Assembly: GCF_013624435.2 (NCBI RefSeq)
Contig: NZ_CP061768.1
Span: 2,076,001-2,140,000 of the forward strand
Reading direction: 5' to 3'
Source: Nocardioides campestrisoli
GTDB lineage: Bacteria; Actinomycetota; Actinomycetes; Propionibacteriales; Nocardioidaceae
Length of the DNA stretch: 64,000 nt
The translations under genes and the position numbers were made by a program. Below the pieces are notes generated by a model. It saw only the letters and a program-made list of their open reading frames with translations, was not told the origin of the DNA and searched no databases. Of the stretch, positions 26,178-37,592 are shown piece after piece. The number at the start of each line of letters is the position of its first letter. Position 1 is the first letter of the stretch.

Positions 26178-27113
26178 TCAGACGGCCGCGAGGATGTCCA
26201 CGACGAAGTAGAGCGTGTCGGTGCCCTTGATCCCGGCCTGCTCGTTGCCCTTCTCGCCGTAGCCGAGCTGCGGCGGGACGGCCACGATGATCCGGGAGCC
26301 GACGGTCTCGCCGACGAGCGACTGGTCCCAGCCCTTCACGACCTGGCCGACGCCGATCGGGAACTGCGCGGGCTGACCCTTGCTGTAGGACTCGTCGAAG
26401 GGCTCCTTGCCCTCGTAGACCTGGCCGAGGTAGTTGACGTAGATCGTCTGGCCCTTCTTGACCGCGGGACCGTCGCCCTTGACGGTCTTGGTCACCCAGA
26501 GCTTGCCGTTGGGCTTGGGCGTGCCGGCGAAGTCGAAGCCGGTGACCTTGCCGTCCTCCTCGAGCAGCTTGGGCGCCCACTTGGCGGGCGTCCGCTCCTC
26601 ACCGGTCGGCTCGTTGGCCACGCCGTCCAGCAGCTCGGTCACGAAGAGCACGCTGTCCTTGTTGCCGATCCCCAGCGAGGAGTTGCCGGCCTCGCCGTAG
26701 GCGTCCTCGGCCGAGGCGGCCACCGCGACCACGGACCCGATCTTCTGGCCCTCGAGGCCCGCCTTGAGGCCGGGCAGCAGGGTGTCGTCGATGGTGATCA
26801 GGGTGGGCTGCTTCTGGTCGTAGGAGCTGAAGGACTGCTCCTGCTCGAAGCCGTTGCCGATCCACACGTGCACCAGCACGCTGTCGCCGGCCTCCGCGGG
26901 CTCGCCGTCGCCCTCGACCAGGACGTCGGTCTCGATCTCGGAGGGATCCATCTTCTCGTCCCAGGTGACCTCGGGCGCCTTGCCGGGCGTGGCCTCGATG
27001 GTGACGGCGTCCAGCGCGTTCCCGGACCCCTCGTCACCGGAGTCGTCACCGCAGGCGGTGAGGGACAGGAGGCCGACGGCCAGAGCGGCAGCAGCCGCGG
27101 TACGACGAGACAC
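26178..27113 (-). CDS. FKBP-type peptidyl-prolyl isomerase lipoprotein, two domains
   Basis: 311 residues. Lipoprotein signal ending in Leu-Thr-Ala-Cys near residue 21, so it acts outside the membrane. Two FKBP-like domains: a degenerate one around residues 60-165 and a canonical one at 190-311 with Gly-Gln-Thr-Ile-Tyr-Val-Asn-Tyr, Phe-Asp-Glu-Ser-Tyr, Val-Val-Lys-Gly-Trp-Asp-Gln-Ser and Pro-Pro-Gln-Leu-Gly-Tyr-Gly. It would catalyse proline isomerisation of exported proteins. Start is GTG. TAGAGT (complement of 27152-27157) is a likely -10, so this gene has its own leadered transcript within the paf region. Confidence 0.92.
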   Translation of the reverse strand: MSRRTAAAAALAVGLLSLTACGDDSGDEGSGNALDAVTIEATPGKAPEVTWDEKMDPSEIETDVLVEGDGEPAEAGDSVLVHVWIGNGFEQEQSFSSYDQKQPTLITIDDTLLPGLKAGLEGQKIGSVVAVAASAEDAYGEAGNSSLGIGNKDSVLFVTELLDGVANEPTGEERTPAKWAPKLLEEDGKVTGFDFAGTPKPNGKLWVTKTVKGDGPAVKKGQTIYVNYLGQVYEGKEPFDESYSKGQPAQFPIGVGQVVKGWDQSLVGETVGSRIIVAVPPQLGYGEKGNEQAGIKGTDTLYFVVDILAAV

Positions 27114-27198
27114 AGGGAATCAACCTTCACGTGGGGGGAACAAACGCCGTCACTCTAGCCCGGTCCCCTGAGAGAACCCTGGCACCGGCTCAGCCGGC

Positions 27199-28560
27199 TC
27201 ACATCCCGTCGATCAGCCGCTGCACGCGCTCGTCGTGGGCCCGGAACGGGTCCTTGCACAGGACCGTGCGCTGGGCCTGGTCGTTGAGCTTGAGGTGCAC
27301 CCAGTCGACGGTGAAGTCCCGGCGGCGTTCCTGGGCGGTCCGGATGAACTCGCCCCGCAGCCTGGCCCGGGTGTTCTGCGGCGGCACCGACTTGGCCTCG
27401 AAGATCTTCAGGTCGTTGGTGACCCGGGCGACCGCGCCACGCTTCTCCAGCAGGTAGTAGAGCCCCCGACCGCGGTGGATGTCGTGGTAGGCGAGGTCCA
27501 GCTGGGCGACCCGCGGGTGCCCCAGCGGGAGGCCGTGCGCGGCCCGGTAGCGCTCGATCAGCTTCCACTTGATCACCCAGTCGAGCTCGCGGTCGACCAG
27601 GCCCAGGTCGTCGCTCTCCACCGCCTTGAGCCCGCGCTCCCACAGGTCCAGCGCCCGCTCGATCAGGGGGGTCGAGATCCCCCGCTGGTCGACGAACTCG
27701 CGGGCCTTGCCGAGGTACTCGGCCTGGATCTCCAGCGCGCTGGCCTCGCGACCGTTGGCCAGGCGCACCTTCCGCTGCCCGGTCATGTCGTGGGAGATCT
27801 CCCGGATGGCGCGGATCGGGTTCTCCATCGTGAGGTCGCGCATCACCACGCCCTCCTCGATCATCCGCAGCACCAGGTCGCAGGAGGCCACCTTGAGCAT
27901 CGTGGTGGTCTCGCTCATGTTGGAGTCGCCCACGATGACGTGCAGCCGGCGGTACTTCTCCGCGTCGGCGTGCGGCTCGTCGCGGGTGTTGATGATGGGC
28001 CGGCTGCGGGTGGTGGCGCTGGAGACGCCCTCCCAGATGTGCTCGGCGCGCTGGGAGACCGAGTACGACGCACCCCGCGGCGTCTGGGTCACCTTGCCCG
28101 CCCCCACGAGGATCTGCCGGGTGACCAGGAACGGGATCAGCACGTCCGCCAGCCGGCTGAACTCACCGGCCCGGCCGACCAGGTAGTTCTCGTGGCAGCC
28201 GTAGGAGTTCCCGGCGGAGTCGGTGTTGTTCTTGAACAGGTAGATGTCGCCGGAGACGCCCTCGTCGTGGAGCCGCTGCTCGGCGTCGAGCAGGAGTCCC
28301 TCGAGCACCCGCTCCCCCGCCTTGTCGTGGGTGACGAGCTCGGCGATGTCGTCGCACTCGGGGGTGGCGTACTCCGGGTGGCTGCCGACGTCGAGGTAGA
28401 GCCGGGCCCCGTTGCGCAGGAAGACGTTGCTGCTGCGCCCCCAGGAGACGACCTTGCGGAACAGGTAGCGCGCGACCTCGTCCGGGCTCAGGCGGCGCTG
28501 TCCCTTGAACGTGCACGTGACGCCGTACTCGTTCTCGATCCCGAAGATCCGCCGGTCCAT
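27199..28560 (-). CDS. pafA: Pup-protein ligase PafA
   Basis: 453 residues, the usual length. Carboxylate-amine ligase that phosphorylates the C-terminal glutamate of Pup and joins it to substrate lysines. It begins [13 protein letters not shown], with the metal/ATP Glu residues of that motif, and contains [14 protein letters not shown] and [10 protein letters not shown]. TAGGGT (complement of 28567-28572) six bases before the ATG indicates a leaderless promoter of its own, separate from prcBA. Confidence 0.97.
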   Translation of the reverse strand: MDRRIFGIENEYGVTCTFKGQRRLSPDEVARYLFRKVVSWGRSSNVFLRNGARLYLDVGSHPEYATPECDDIAELVTHDKAGERVLEGLLLDAEQRLHDEGVSGDIYLFKNNTDSAGNSYGCHENYLVGRAGEFSRLADVLIPFLVTRQILVGAGKVTQTPRGASYSVSQRAEHIWEGVSSATTRSRPIINTRDEPHADAEKYRRLHVIVGDSNMSETTTMLKVASCDLVLRMIEEGVVMRDLTMENPIRAIREISHDMTGQRKVRLANGREASALEIQAEYLGKAREFVDQRGISTPLIERALDLWERGLKAVESDDLGLVDRELDWVIKWKLIERYRAAHGLPLGHPRVAQLDLAYHDIHRGRGLYYLLEKRGAVARVTNDLKIFEAKSVPPQNTRARLRGEFIRTAQERRRDFTVDWVHLKLNDQAQRTVLCKDPFRAHDERVQRLIDGM

Positions 28561-28661
28561 GGCCCCACCCTAGTGGCGTGGCCCACATCCGCCCCGGACT
28601 TCAGCCTCTAGACACCCCAGGACTCCGGGGGCTACCCGAGGCTGCCCGGGCGGAGCGTGGG

Positions 28662-29504
28662 CTACTCCGACCCGCTGTCCGGCGTCGTGCCCGGCGCGGG
28701 CGGCGCGACGGGCGGTGCCGGCGGTGCGGGCGGCGCCACGGGCGGCGCGTCGGAAGGGGCCGCGGGTGCGACCGGATCGGCCGGCGGAGCCGAGGTGTCG
28801 CTCGTCGTGCGGTCGCCGAGCAGCTCGACCAACCGGCTCTCGCGCAGCCGGACGAACTTGCGCGGCTGGGTCCGGGTCCGGTCCAGGGCCGCGACCTCGA
28901 GGTCCTCCACCGGGATCACCCGATCGCCGTGCTCCCCGTGGCCCAGCGCGGCGACCGCGATGCGCAGCGCCTGCTCCAGGGACGACGCGTCGGTGGAGTG
29001 CTTCTCCAGGTAGGAGGCGACGGTCTCCGCCGCCCCGCCCATCACGGCGTACCCGTGCTCGTCGGCGACCTGGCCGTCGTAAGTGAGCCGGTAGAGCTGG
29101 TCCTCGGCCGGCACCTCGCCGATCTCGGCCACGAAGAGCTCCACCTCGTACGGCTTCTCGCCACCGGAGGAGAAGATCGTGCCCAGCGTCTGGGCGTAGG
29201 CGTTGGCCAGTCCGCGGCCGGTCACGTCACGCCGGTCGTAGGCGTAGCCGCGCATGTCGGCCAGTCGGACGCCCGCGATCCGCAGGTTCTCGAACTCGTT
29301 GTAGCGGCCGACTGCGGCGAAGGCGATCCGGTCGTAGATCTCGCTCACCTTGTGCAGCGCCTTCGAGGGGTTCTCGGAGACGAAGAGGATGCCGTCGACG
29401 TACTGGACGGCGACCACGGAACGACCGCGGGCGATCCCCTTGCGGGCGAAGTCGGCCCGGTCCTTCATCTGCTGCTCGGGCGAGACGTAGAACGGCATGC
29501 TCAT
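28662..29504 (-). CDS. prcA: Proteasome alpha subunit
   Basis: 280 residues. Alpha ring subunit forming the gated pore that docks the Arc/Mpa ATPase. The N-terminus [15 protein letters not shown] is the classical bacterial gate region. After residue 235 there is a low-complexity Ala/Pro tail, longer than in most homologs and probably disordered. Start ATG at 29504 or the ATG two codons later; AGGAGG lies about ten bases before the first. 37 bases after prcB. Confidence 0.96.
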   Translation of the reverse strand: MSMPFYVSPEQQMKDRADFARKGIARGRSVVAVQYVDGILFVSENPSKALHKVSEIYDRIAFAAVGRYNEFENLRIAGVRLADMRGYAYDRRDVTGRGLANAYAQTLGTIFSSGGEKPYEVELFVAEIGEVPAEDQLYRLTYDGQVADEHGYAVMGGAAETVASYLEKHSTDASSLEQALRIAVAALGHGEHGDRVIPVEDLEVAALDRTRTQPRKFVRLRESRLVELLGDRTTSDTSAPPADPVAPAAPSDAPPVAPPAPPAPPVAPPAPGTTPDSGSE

Positions 29505-29541
29505 CGGATCAGGTCCTCCTGGGCGGCGGGGTCGGAATCGG

Positions 29542-30378
29542 TCACGTGAGCTCGGCCCCCGGCCCGTCCGGACGGATCATCCGGCTGGCCAGGATCCGGT
29601 CGGCCACCGCGGCCACCTGGGCGTCGGGGAGCCGGCGCCCGCCCTCGGCGGTGATCACGTGCACGACCGGGAAGATGCGCCGGGTCATGTCGGGCCCGCC
29701 GGTCGCGGAGTCGTCGTCGGCGGCGTCGTACAGGGCCTGCACGGCCGCTGTCACGCACCCTTCGGCGTCGAGGTCCTCGCGGTAGAGCTTCTTCAGCGAG
29801 CCGCGGGCGAACAGCGACCCGGACCCCACGGCGTGGAACGCCGTCTCCTCGTAGCGGCCGCCGGTGACGTCGTAGGAGAAGATCCGCCCCTGGTCGGCCA
29901 GCAGGTCGAAGCCGGCGAAGAGCGGGACGACCGCGAGGCCCTGCATCGCCATGCCCAGGTTGGACCGGATGAGGGCGGCGAGCCGGTTCGCCTTGCCGTC
30001 CATGGAGAGCGTGGAGCCCTCGATCTTCTCGTAGTGCTCCAGCTCGGTCTGGAAGAGCCGGACCATCTCCACCGCCAGTCCGGCGGTCCCGGCGATGCCC
30101 ACGCAGGAGAACTCGTCGGCGGGGAAGACCTTCTCGATGTCGCGCTGGGCGATGATGTTGCCCATCGTGGCGCGGCGGTCCCCCGCCATCACCACGCCGC
30201 CGGGGAAGGTCGCGGCCACGATCGTGGTCCCGTGCGGGGCCAGGTGGCCCGCGTCCGACGTCGGAGGCGTCCGGCGCGACGGCAGCAGCTCGGGCGCCTG
30301 GACGGCCAGGAACTCCGAGAAGGAGGAGGAGCCGGGCTGCAGGAACGCCGCCCCCAGACGGGGACCGTGCTCGGCCAC
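29542..30378 (-). CDS. prcB: Proteasome beta (catalytic) subunit
   Basis: 278 residues with a 50-residue propeptide. The cleavage site is Gly50-Thr51, and Thr51 becomes the N-terminal nucleophile (His-Gly-Thr-Thr-Ile-Val-Ala). The conserved Ala-Gly-Asp-Arg-Arg-Ala-Thr-Met-Gly block follows at 65-73. GTG start shares its first base with the pup stop (TAGTG), so the two are translationally coupled. Confidence 0.97.
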   Translation of the reverse strand: MAEHGPRLGAAFLQPGSSSFSEFLAVQAPELLPSRRTPPTSDAGHLAPHGTTIVAATFPGGVVMAGDRRATMGNIIAQRDIEKVFPADEFSCVGIAGTAGLAVEMVRLFQTELEHYEKIEGSTLSMDGKANRLAALIRSNLGMAMQGLAVVPLFAGFDLLADQGRIFSYDVTGGRYEETAFHAVGSGSLFARGSLKKLYREDLDAEGCVTAAVQALYDAADDDSATGGPDMTRRIFPVVHVITAEGGRRLPDAQVAAVADRILASRMIRPDGPGAELT

Positions 30379-30575
30379 TACTCCCCGCCCTTCTGGATGA
30401 ACGACTTCACGAAGTCCTCGGCGTTGGTCTCCAGCACGTCGTCGATCTCGTCGAGGATCGCGTCCACGTCGTCGTCGAGCGTCTCCTTCCGCTCGGCCAC
30501 GTCGCCTTCGACGACGGCCTCGGTGCTCTCCTCCTCCTGGGAGGACCTGCGCGGCTGCTTCTGCTCCTGGGACAT
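30378..30575 (-). CDS. pup: Prokaryotic ubiquitin-like protein Pup, ending in Gly-Gly-Glu
   Basis: 65 residues, intrinsically disordered and acidic. The C-terminal helix region [15 protein letters not shown] is the Mpa-binding part. The last three residues are Gly-Gly-Glu rather than Gly-Gly-Gln, so Pup is made ready for ligation and does not need Dop deamidation. An open frame extends seven codons upstream, but the ATG used here begins the conserved sequence and has TAAGGT (complement of 30583-30588) seven bases before it, implying a leaderless pup-prcBA transcript. Confidence 0.97.
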   Translation of the reverse strand: MSQEQKQPRRSSQEEESTEAVVEGDVAERKETLDDDVDAILDEIDDVLETNAEDFVKSFIQKGGE

Positions 30576-30641
30576 GTGACCGACCTTATACGCCACCGCC
30601 AGCCCCGCACCCGACGTTCGCCGGCGGCTCGGACGCCCCCG

Positions 30642-32150
30642 TCAGCGGGTGAGCGCCGCGAACAGCTCCTCGGCGCTGTCGCAGGCGTCGATCAGGCCGC
30701 CGACGTGCGCCTGGGTGCCACGCAGCGGGTCCATCGTCGGGATCCGCTGGAGGGACTCGTGGCCGGCCAGGTCGAGGATCACCGAGTCCCAGGAGGCAGC
30801 TGCCACGTCCGGCGCGTACTTCTCCAGGCAGCGGCCGCGGAAGTAGGCACGCGTGTCCAGCGGCGGCTCGTGCATGGCCGCCTCCACCTCCGCGTCCCCC
30901 AGCAGCCGCTCGATCCGGCCGGCCCGCGCGAGCCGGTGGTAGAGCCCCTTCTCCGGGCGCAGGTCGGAGTACTGCAGGTCGATCAGGTGGAGCTTGGGGT
31001 CGTCCCAGTCCAGGCCGTCACGGTCCCGGTACTGGGTGAGCAGCTTCAGCTTGGCGACCCAGTCGAGCTCACCGGCGCACAGCAGCGGGTCCCGCTCGAG
31101 CCGGTCCAGCACCGACTCCCACCGGGCCAGCACGTCCACGGTCTGCGCGTCGGCGTCGCTGCCGAGCTTCTGGTCGACGTACTTGCGGGCCAGGTCGAGG
31201 TACTCCCACTGCAGCTGCACCGCGGTCATCCGCCGGCCGTCGTCCAGGGTCAGCAGGTGCGACAGGGTCGGGTCGTGCGAGACCGCCCGCAGCGCGGCCA
31301 CCGGATTCTCCACCGCCAGGTCCGGGCTGACGAACCGGTCCTCGATCATCGCCAGGACCAGGGAGGTGGTGCCGATCTTCAGGTACGTCGAGATCTCGGC
31401 CATGTTCGCGTCGCCGATGATCACGTGCAGGCGTCGGTACTTCTCCGGGTCCGCGTGCGGCTCGTCGCGGGTGTTGATGATGGGCCGCTTCAACGTCGTC
31501 TCCAGGCCCACCTCGACCTCGAAGAAGTCGGCGCGCTGGCTCACCTGGAAGCCGTGCTGACGCCCGTCCTGCCCCAGGCCGACCCGCCCGGCCCCGCACA
31601 CCACCTGGCGACTGACGAAGAACGGGGTCAGGTGGCGCACGATCTCGTTGAACGGGGTCGACCGGCGCATCAGGTAGTTCTCGTGGGCGCCGTACGAGGC
31701 GCCCTTGTTGTCAGTGTTGTTCTTGTAGAGCAGGATCCTCGGCGACCCCGGCAGCTGCGCGGCCCGGAGCGTGGCGTCGAGCATGATCTGCTCCCCGGCC
31801 TTCTCCCAGCGCACGGCGTCCAGCGGGTTGGTCACCTCCGGGGTGGCGAACTCCGGGTGTGCATGGTCGACGTAGAGGCGGGCGCCGTTGGTCAGGATGA
31901 CGTTGGCCAGTCCCATGTCCTCGTCGGTGAGCTGGCTCGGGTCGGCCACCTGCCGGGAGAGGTCGTAGCCGCGCGCGTCGCGCAGCGGCGACTCCTCCTC
32001 GAAGTCCCACCGCGCGCGACGGGCCCGCAGGGTGGAGCTCGCGTAGGCGTTGACCACCTGCGAGGAGGCGACCATGGGGTTTGCGTGGGGCTGTCCGGCC
32101 ACGGAGATGCCGTACTCGATCTCCGTGCCCATCACCCGTCGTACGCTCAT
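30642..32150 (-). CDS. dop: Pup deamidase/depupylase Dop
   Basis: 502 residues. Paralogue of PafA; begins Val-Met-Gly-Thr-Glu-Ile-Glu-Tyr-Gly, has [11 protein letters not shown] and [10 protein letters not shown], plus the extra Dop loop region at residues 40-65. Because Pup here already ends in Glu, its needed job should be removing Pup from substrates. TACGCT (complement of 32158-32163) seven bases upstream marks a leaderless promoter. 66 bases separate its stop from the pup start. Confidence 0.96.
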   Translation of the reverse strand: MSVRRVMGTEIEYGISVAGQPHANPMVASSQVVNAYASSTLRARRARWDFEEESPLRDARGYDLSRQVADPSQLTDEDMGLANVILTNGARLYVDHAHPEFATPEVTNPLDAVRWEKAGEQIMLDATLRAAQLPGSPRILLYKNNTDNKGASYGAHENYLMRRSTPFNEIVRHLTPFFVSRQVVCGAGRVGLGQDGRQHGFQVSQRADFFEVEVGLETTLKRPIINTRDEPHADPEKYRRLHVIIGDANMAEISTYLKIGTTSLVLAMIEDRFVSPDLAVENPVAALRAVSHDPTLSHLLTLDDGRRMTAVQLQWEYLDLARKYVDQKLGSDADAQTVDVLARWESVLDRLERDPLLCAGELDWVAKLKLLTQYRDRDGLDWDDPKLHLIDLQYSDLRPEKGLYHRLARAGRIERLLGDAEVEAAMHEPPLDTRAYFRGRCLEKYAPDVAAASWDSVILDLAGHESLQRIPTMDPLRGTQAHVGGLIDACDSAEELFAALTR

Positions 32151-32183
32151 GTGACCCAGCGTACGGCGGTCGGGGCTGCGATC

Positions 32184-32528
32184 TCAGGGACGACGGCCCT
32201 GCAACGCGTGCGCGACGTTGATCGCGACGATCGCGGCGAGCACGACCAGCAGCGGCCCCAGGTTCCCGGTGACCCCCAGGGTGATGCCCAGCGGGATGAA
32301 CGCGACCAGCGAGACGATGCCCAGCGCCAGCTGGCGCGGGCCCGCGGCAGCCACGCTCCGGTCGGCGCTGCGTCGACGCTCGGTCTCCGCCGCCACCCGC
32401 TGCTCCACGACGCGCTCGATGCGCTCGGCGAACCCGTCGACGAGCTCGCGCTCGAGGGCGGGGCCGAGCTCGCGACGGGTCTCCAGCAGCGCCTCGACGT
32501 CAGCGCGTTCGACCTCGTCGCCCTCCAT
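32184..32528 (-). CDS. Small membrane protein of unknown function between arc and dop
   Basis: 114 residues. The first half is charged and helical with a likely coiled coil (Glu-Leu-Val-Asp-Gly-Phe-Ala-Glu-Arg-Ile-Glu-Arg-Val-Val-Glu-Gln-Arg). The second half holds two hydrophobic segments at about residues 68-85 and 88-105. I do not recognise a named family. Its location inside the proteasome block, in the same direction, suggests linkage but not function. TACGTT (complement of 32536-32541) seven bases before the ATG supports this start and a promoter of its own. Confidence 0.75.
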   Translation of the reverse strand: MEGDEVERADVEALLETRRELGPALERELVDGFAERIERVVEQRVAAETERRRSADRSVAAAGPRQLALGIVSLVAFIPLGITLGVTGNLGPLLVVLAAIVAINVAHALQGRRP

Positions 32529-32560
32529 GGGCGACAACGTACCCCGCCGAGGCGTCCGCG

Positions 32561-34306
32561 TCAGAGGTACTGACCGGTGTTGGACACGGTGTCGATGGAG
32601 CGGCCCGGCTCCGTGCCCTGCTTGCCGGTGATCAGCGTGCGGATGAAGACGATCCGCTCCCCCTTCTTGCCCGAGATCCGGGCCCAGTCGTCCGGGTTCG
32701 TGGTGTTGGGCAGGTCCTCGTTCTCCTTGAACTCGTCGACGCACGCCTGAAGCATGTGCTGGACGCGGAGCCCGCGCTGTCCGTGGTCGAGGAGGTCCTT
32801 GATGGCCATCTTCTTGGCCCGGTCCACGATGTTCTGGATCATCGCCCCGGAGTTGAAGTCCTTGAAGTACAGGACCTCCTTGTCGCCGTTGGCGTAGGTG
32901 ACCTCCAGGAACCGGTTCTCCTCGGACTCGGTGTACATCCGCTCCACCGTGGCCCGGATCATCGCGCCCACGCAGGCCACCCGGTCGTCGCCGAACTCGG
33001 CCAGGTCGTCGGCGTGCAACGGCAGGTCGGGGGTCAGGTACTTGGAGAAGATGTCGCGAGCGGACTCGGCGTCGGGGCGCTCGATCTTGATCTTCACGTC
33101 CAGCCGTCCCGGGCGCAGAATCGCCGGGTCGATCATGTCCTCACGGTTCGAGGCACCGATGACCAGCACGTTCTCCAGGGTCTCGACGCCGTCGATCTCG
33201 CTCAGCAACTGGGGCACGATCGTGTTCTCCACGTCCGAGGAGACCCCGGAGCCGCGGGTGCGGAACAGCGAGTCCATCTCGTCGAAGAAGACGATCACCG
33301 GCGTCCCGTGGCTGGCCTTCTCCCGGGCACGCTGGAAGACCAGACGGATGTGCCGCTCGGTCTCCCCGACGTACTTGTTGAGGAGCTCGGGGCCCTTGAT
33401 GTTGAGGAAGTACGACTTCCCCTCCGCGCCGGTGCGCGCGGCCACCTTCTTGGCCAGCGAGTTGGCCACCGCCTTGGCGATCAGCGTCTTGCCGCAGCCG
33501 GGCGGGCCGTAGAGCAGGACCCCCTTCGGCGGCTTGAGCTGGTGGTCGCGGAACAGGTCGGGGTGCAGGTAGGGCAACTCGACCGCGTCCCGGATGGCGT
33601 CGATCTGCGCGACCAGGCCGCCGATCGACTCGTAGTCGATGTCCGGGACCTCCTCGAGCACCAGCTCCTCGACCTCGGACTTCGGCACCTTCTCGTAGGC
33701 GTAGCCCGAGCGGCCGTCGACCAGCAGCGAGTCACCGGCCCGCAGGTGCTCCTCGAGCAGCGGCTGGGCGAGCCGGACGACGCGCTCCTCGTCGGCGTTG
33801 CCGATGACCAGGGCCCGCTCGCGGTCCGCGAGCAGCTCCTTGAGCATCACCACGTCGCCGACCTGCTCGAAGTCGAACGCCGCGACGACGTTGAGCGCCT
33901 CGTTGAGCATGACCTCCTGGCCACGCACGAGATGGTCCACGTCCACAGCCGGGCTGGCGTTGACGCGCAGCTTGCGACCGCCGGTGAAGACGTCGAGCGA
34001 CTCGTCGTCGTTGCGCGCCAGGAACGTGCCGAACCCGGACGGCGGCTGGGCCAGCCGGTCGACCTCCTCCTTGAGCTTCATGATCTGGTCACGAGCCTCG
34101 CGGAGCGTCTGGGCCAGCCGCTCGTTCTGGCTGGTCACCGCGGCCAGCGACCGCTGGGTGTCGGCGAGCCTGAGCTCGAGGCCGTGCGAGTGGCCAGGCG
34201 ACTCGGCCAACCGTCGCCTCAGGGCGACGACCTCGTCCTCCAGCGCGCCCACCTGGCTCATGAGCTCCTCGGGGCTGCGCCCCCGTGCACCGTCGGCAAA
34301 AGACAT
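32561..34306 (-). CDS. arc: Proteasome-associated AAA ATPase Arc/Mpa
   Basis: 581 residues from the chosen ATG. Hexameric unfoldase that recognises Pup through its N-terminal coiled coil (about residues 15-80) and feeds pupylated proteins to PrcAB. OB-fold domains follow, then the AAA module with Walker A Gly-Pro-Pro-Gly-Cys-Gly-Lys-Thr near 277 and Walker B Val-Phe-Phe-Asp-Glu-Met-Asp near 345. The C-terminal Gly-Gln-Tyr-Leu supplies the penultimate tyrosine that opens the proteasome gate. An ATG at 34339 is in frame, but AGGAGGTGAG ends four bases before 34306, and a promoter and palindrome overlap the upstream one. Confidence 0.95.
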   Translation of the reverse strand: MSFADGARGRSPEELMSQVGALEDEVVALRRRLAESPGHSHGLELRLADTQRSLAAVTSQNERLAQTLREARDQIMKLKEEVDRLAQPPSGFGTFLARNDDESLDVFTGGRKLRVNASPAVDVDHLVRGQEVMLNEALNVVAAFDFEQVGDVVMLKELLADRERALVIGNADEERVVRLAQPLLEEHLRAGDSLLVDGRSGYAYEKVPKSEVEELVLEEVPDIDYESIGGLVAQIDAIRDAVELPYLHPDLFRDHQLKPPKGVLLYGPPGCGKTLIAKAVANSLAKKVAARTGAEGKSYFLNIKGPELLNKYVGETERHIRLVFQRAREKASHGTPVIVFFDEMDSLFRTRGSGVSSDVENTIVPQLLSEIDGVETLENVLVIGASNREDMIDPAILRPGRLDVKIKIERPDAESARDIFSKYLTPDLPLHADDLAEFGDDRVACVGAMIRATVERMYTESEENRFLEVTYANGDKEVLYFKDFNSGAMIQNIVDRAKKMAIKDLLDHGQRGLRVQHMLQACVDEFKENEDLPNTTNPDDWARISGKKGERIVFIRTLITGKQGTEPGRSIDTVSNTGQYL

Positions 34307-34322
34307 CTGCCTCACCTCCTGC

Positions 34323-34350
34323 TCTGTGACACTACTCATGCCGTCACAGA
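34323..34350 (-). promoter_or_regulatory. Inverted repeat over the arc promoter
   Basis: Arms TCTGTGAC (34323-34330) and GTCACAGA (34343-34350) are perfect complements with a 12-base spacer, so their centres are two helical turns apart. On the minus strand a TAGTGT -10 lies inside, with TTCCGA 16 bases upstream as a possible -35. A repressor bound here would cover the promoter. The regulator is unknown. Confidence 0.55.
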
Positions 34351-34397
34351 TCGGAAGGGCTTTGTGCCCGGGTGTTGGGCCGGACCGCCCGGGCCCC

Positions 34398-36549
<2,152 letters not shown>

Positions 36550-36556
36550 GTTCCTG

Positions 36557-36604
36557 AGCCTAGCCGAGGGATGCGGAGCCCCTGTCGGCGTGCTGGCCTA
36601 GGGT
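36557..36604. promoter_or_regulatory. Divergent leaderless promoters for the M50 protease and RecB-like genes
   Basis: TAGGCT on the minus strand (36562 to 36557) and TAGGGT on the plus strand (36599-36604) each lie seven bases from the start codon they serve. This places the transcription starts at or next to the start codons. Confidence 0.6.
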
Positions 36605-36611
36605 CGAGGAC

Positions 36612-37592
36612 ATGAGCAGCGAGGCGACCCCGGTGGACGGCATCCGGGTCCTGGACTCCCTGTCCCCCAGCCGGGCGGGCGACTTCCTCGCCTGCCCGCT
36701 GCGCTACCGGTTCCGCACGGTCGACCGGCTGCCCGAGCGGCCCTCTCCGGCCGCGGCTCGGGGCTCGGTGGTCCACCGCGTGCTCGAGCTGCTCTTCGAC
36801 CTCCCGGCCGAGGAGCGCACTCCTGCCAGGGCGGCCGAGATGCTGCGGCCGGCCTGGGAGGAGCTGCTCGAGGCCGAGCCGGTCCTGGCCGAGCTGTTCG
36901 CGGACGCGGCTGCCGGGGTGGACGGAGCGGACCGAGGTCAGGAGGATCACGGGGCGGACGAGGCGCCCGAGCTCGACTCCTGGCTGGCTGGCTGCGCGAC
37001 CGTGCTCGAACGGTGGTTCGGCCTGGAGGACCCGCAGCGCCTGGAGCCGGCCGAGCGCGAGACCTACGTGGAGACCGTGCTGGACTCCGGCCTCCTGCTC
37101 CGCGGGTACGTCGACCGGCTCGACGTGGCTCCCGACGGCCGGATGCGGATCGTCGACTACAAGACCGGCCGCGCCCCCGACGAGCGCTTCGAGGCCGCCG
37201 CGCTCTTCCAGCTCCGCTTCTACGCCCTGGTGCTGTGGCGCTCCCGCGGGGTCGTGCCGTCGATGCTCCAGCTGGTCTACCTGGGCAACGGCGAGATCCT
37301 CCGCTACCAGCCCGACGAGGACGACCTGCGAGCCACCGAGCGCAAGATCGAGGCCGTCTGGCAGGCGATCCGCACCGCCGCCGAGGAGGAGGACTGGCGC
37401 CCCCGCCCCGGTCCCCTCTGCGCATGGTGCAGCTTCCAGGAGCTCTGTCCCGCGTACGGCGGCACCCCGCCGCCGGTGCCCTCGGCACACGTGCCCGAGG
37501 GTCCGACGGACGAGGCGGATCAGGCGGGAGTGGACTCCACGACGGCGTCCCCGCGCGGCCTGATCACGCCCGAGGCGATCTCCTCGGCGTAG
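36612..37592 (+). CDS. RecB-family PD-(D/E)XK exonuclease with Fe-S cysteines
   Basis: 326 residues. Nuclease core has Gly-Ser-Val-Val-His near residue 52, an Asp in Tyr-Val-Asp-Arg-Leu near 173, and the catalytic Val-Asp-Tyr-Lys-Thr-Gly-Arg near 186. Four cysteines, Cys28 and Cys270-x2-Cys273-x5-Cys279, match the iron-sulfur cluster that clamps AddB-type nucleases. The last 45 residues form a disordered-looking tail, and its final 24 codons overlap the convergent dppF gene by 73 bp. TAGGGT seven bases before the ATG. Confidence 0.92.
   Translation: MSSEATPVDGIRVLDSLSPSRAGDFLACPLRYRFRTVDRLPERPSPAAARGSVVHRVLELLFDLPAEERTPARAAEMLRPAWEELLEAEPVLAELFADAAAGVDGADRGQEDHGADEAPELDSWLAGCATVLERWFGLEDPQRLEPAERETYVETVLDSGLLLRGYVDRLDVAPDGRMRIVDYKTGRAPDERFEAAALFQLRFYALVLWRSRGVVPSMLQLVYLGNGEILRYQPDEDDLRATERKIEAVWQAIRTAAEEEDWRPRPGPLCAWCSFQELCPAYGGTPPPVPSAHVPEGPTDEADQAGVDSTTASPRGLITPEAISSA

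Noticed and set aside
34307..34339. Upstream ATG start for arc adding 11 residues
   Set aside because: AGGAGGTGAG is placed for the downstream ATG, and the upstream codon lies in the promoter and palindrome region.
34323..34350. CRP site upstream of arc
   Set aside because: The arms contain TGTGA and TCACA, but the spacing is far wider than the six bases of a CRP site.
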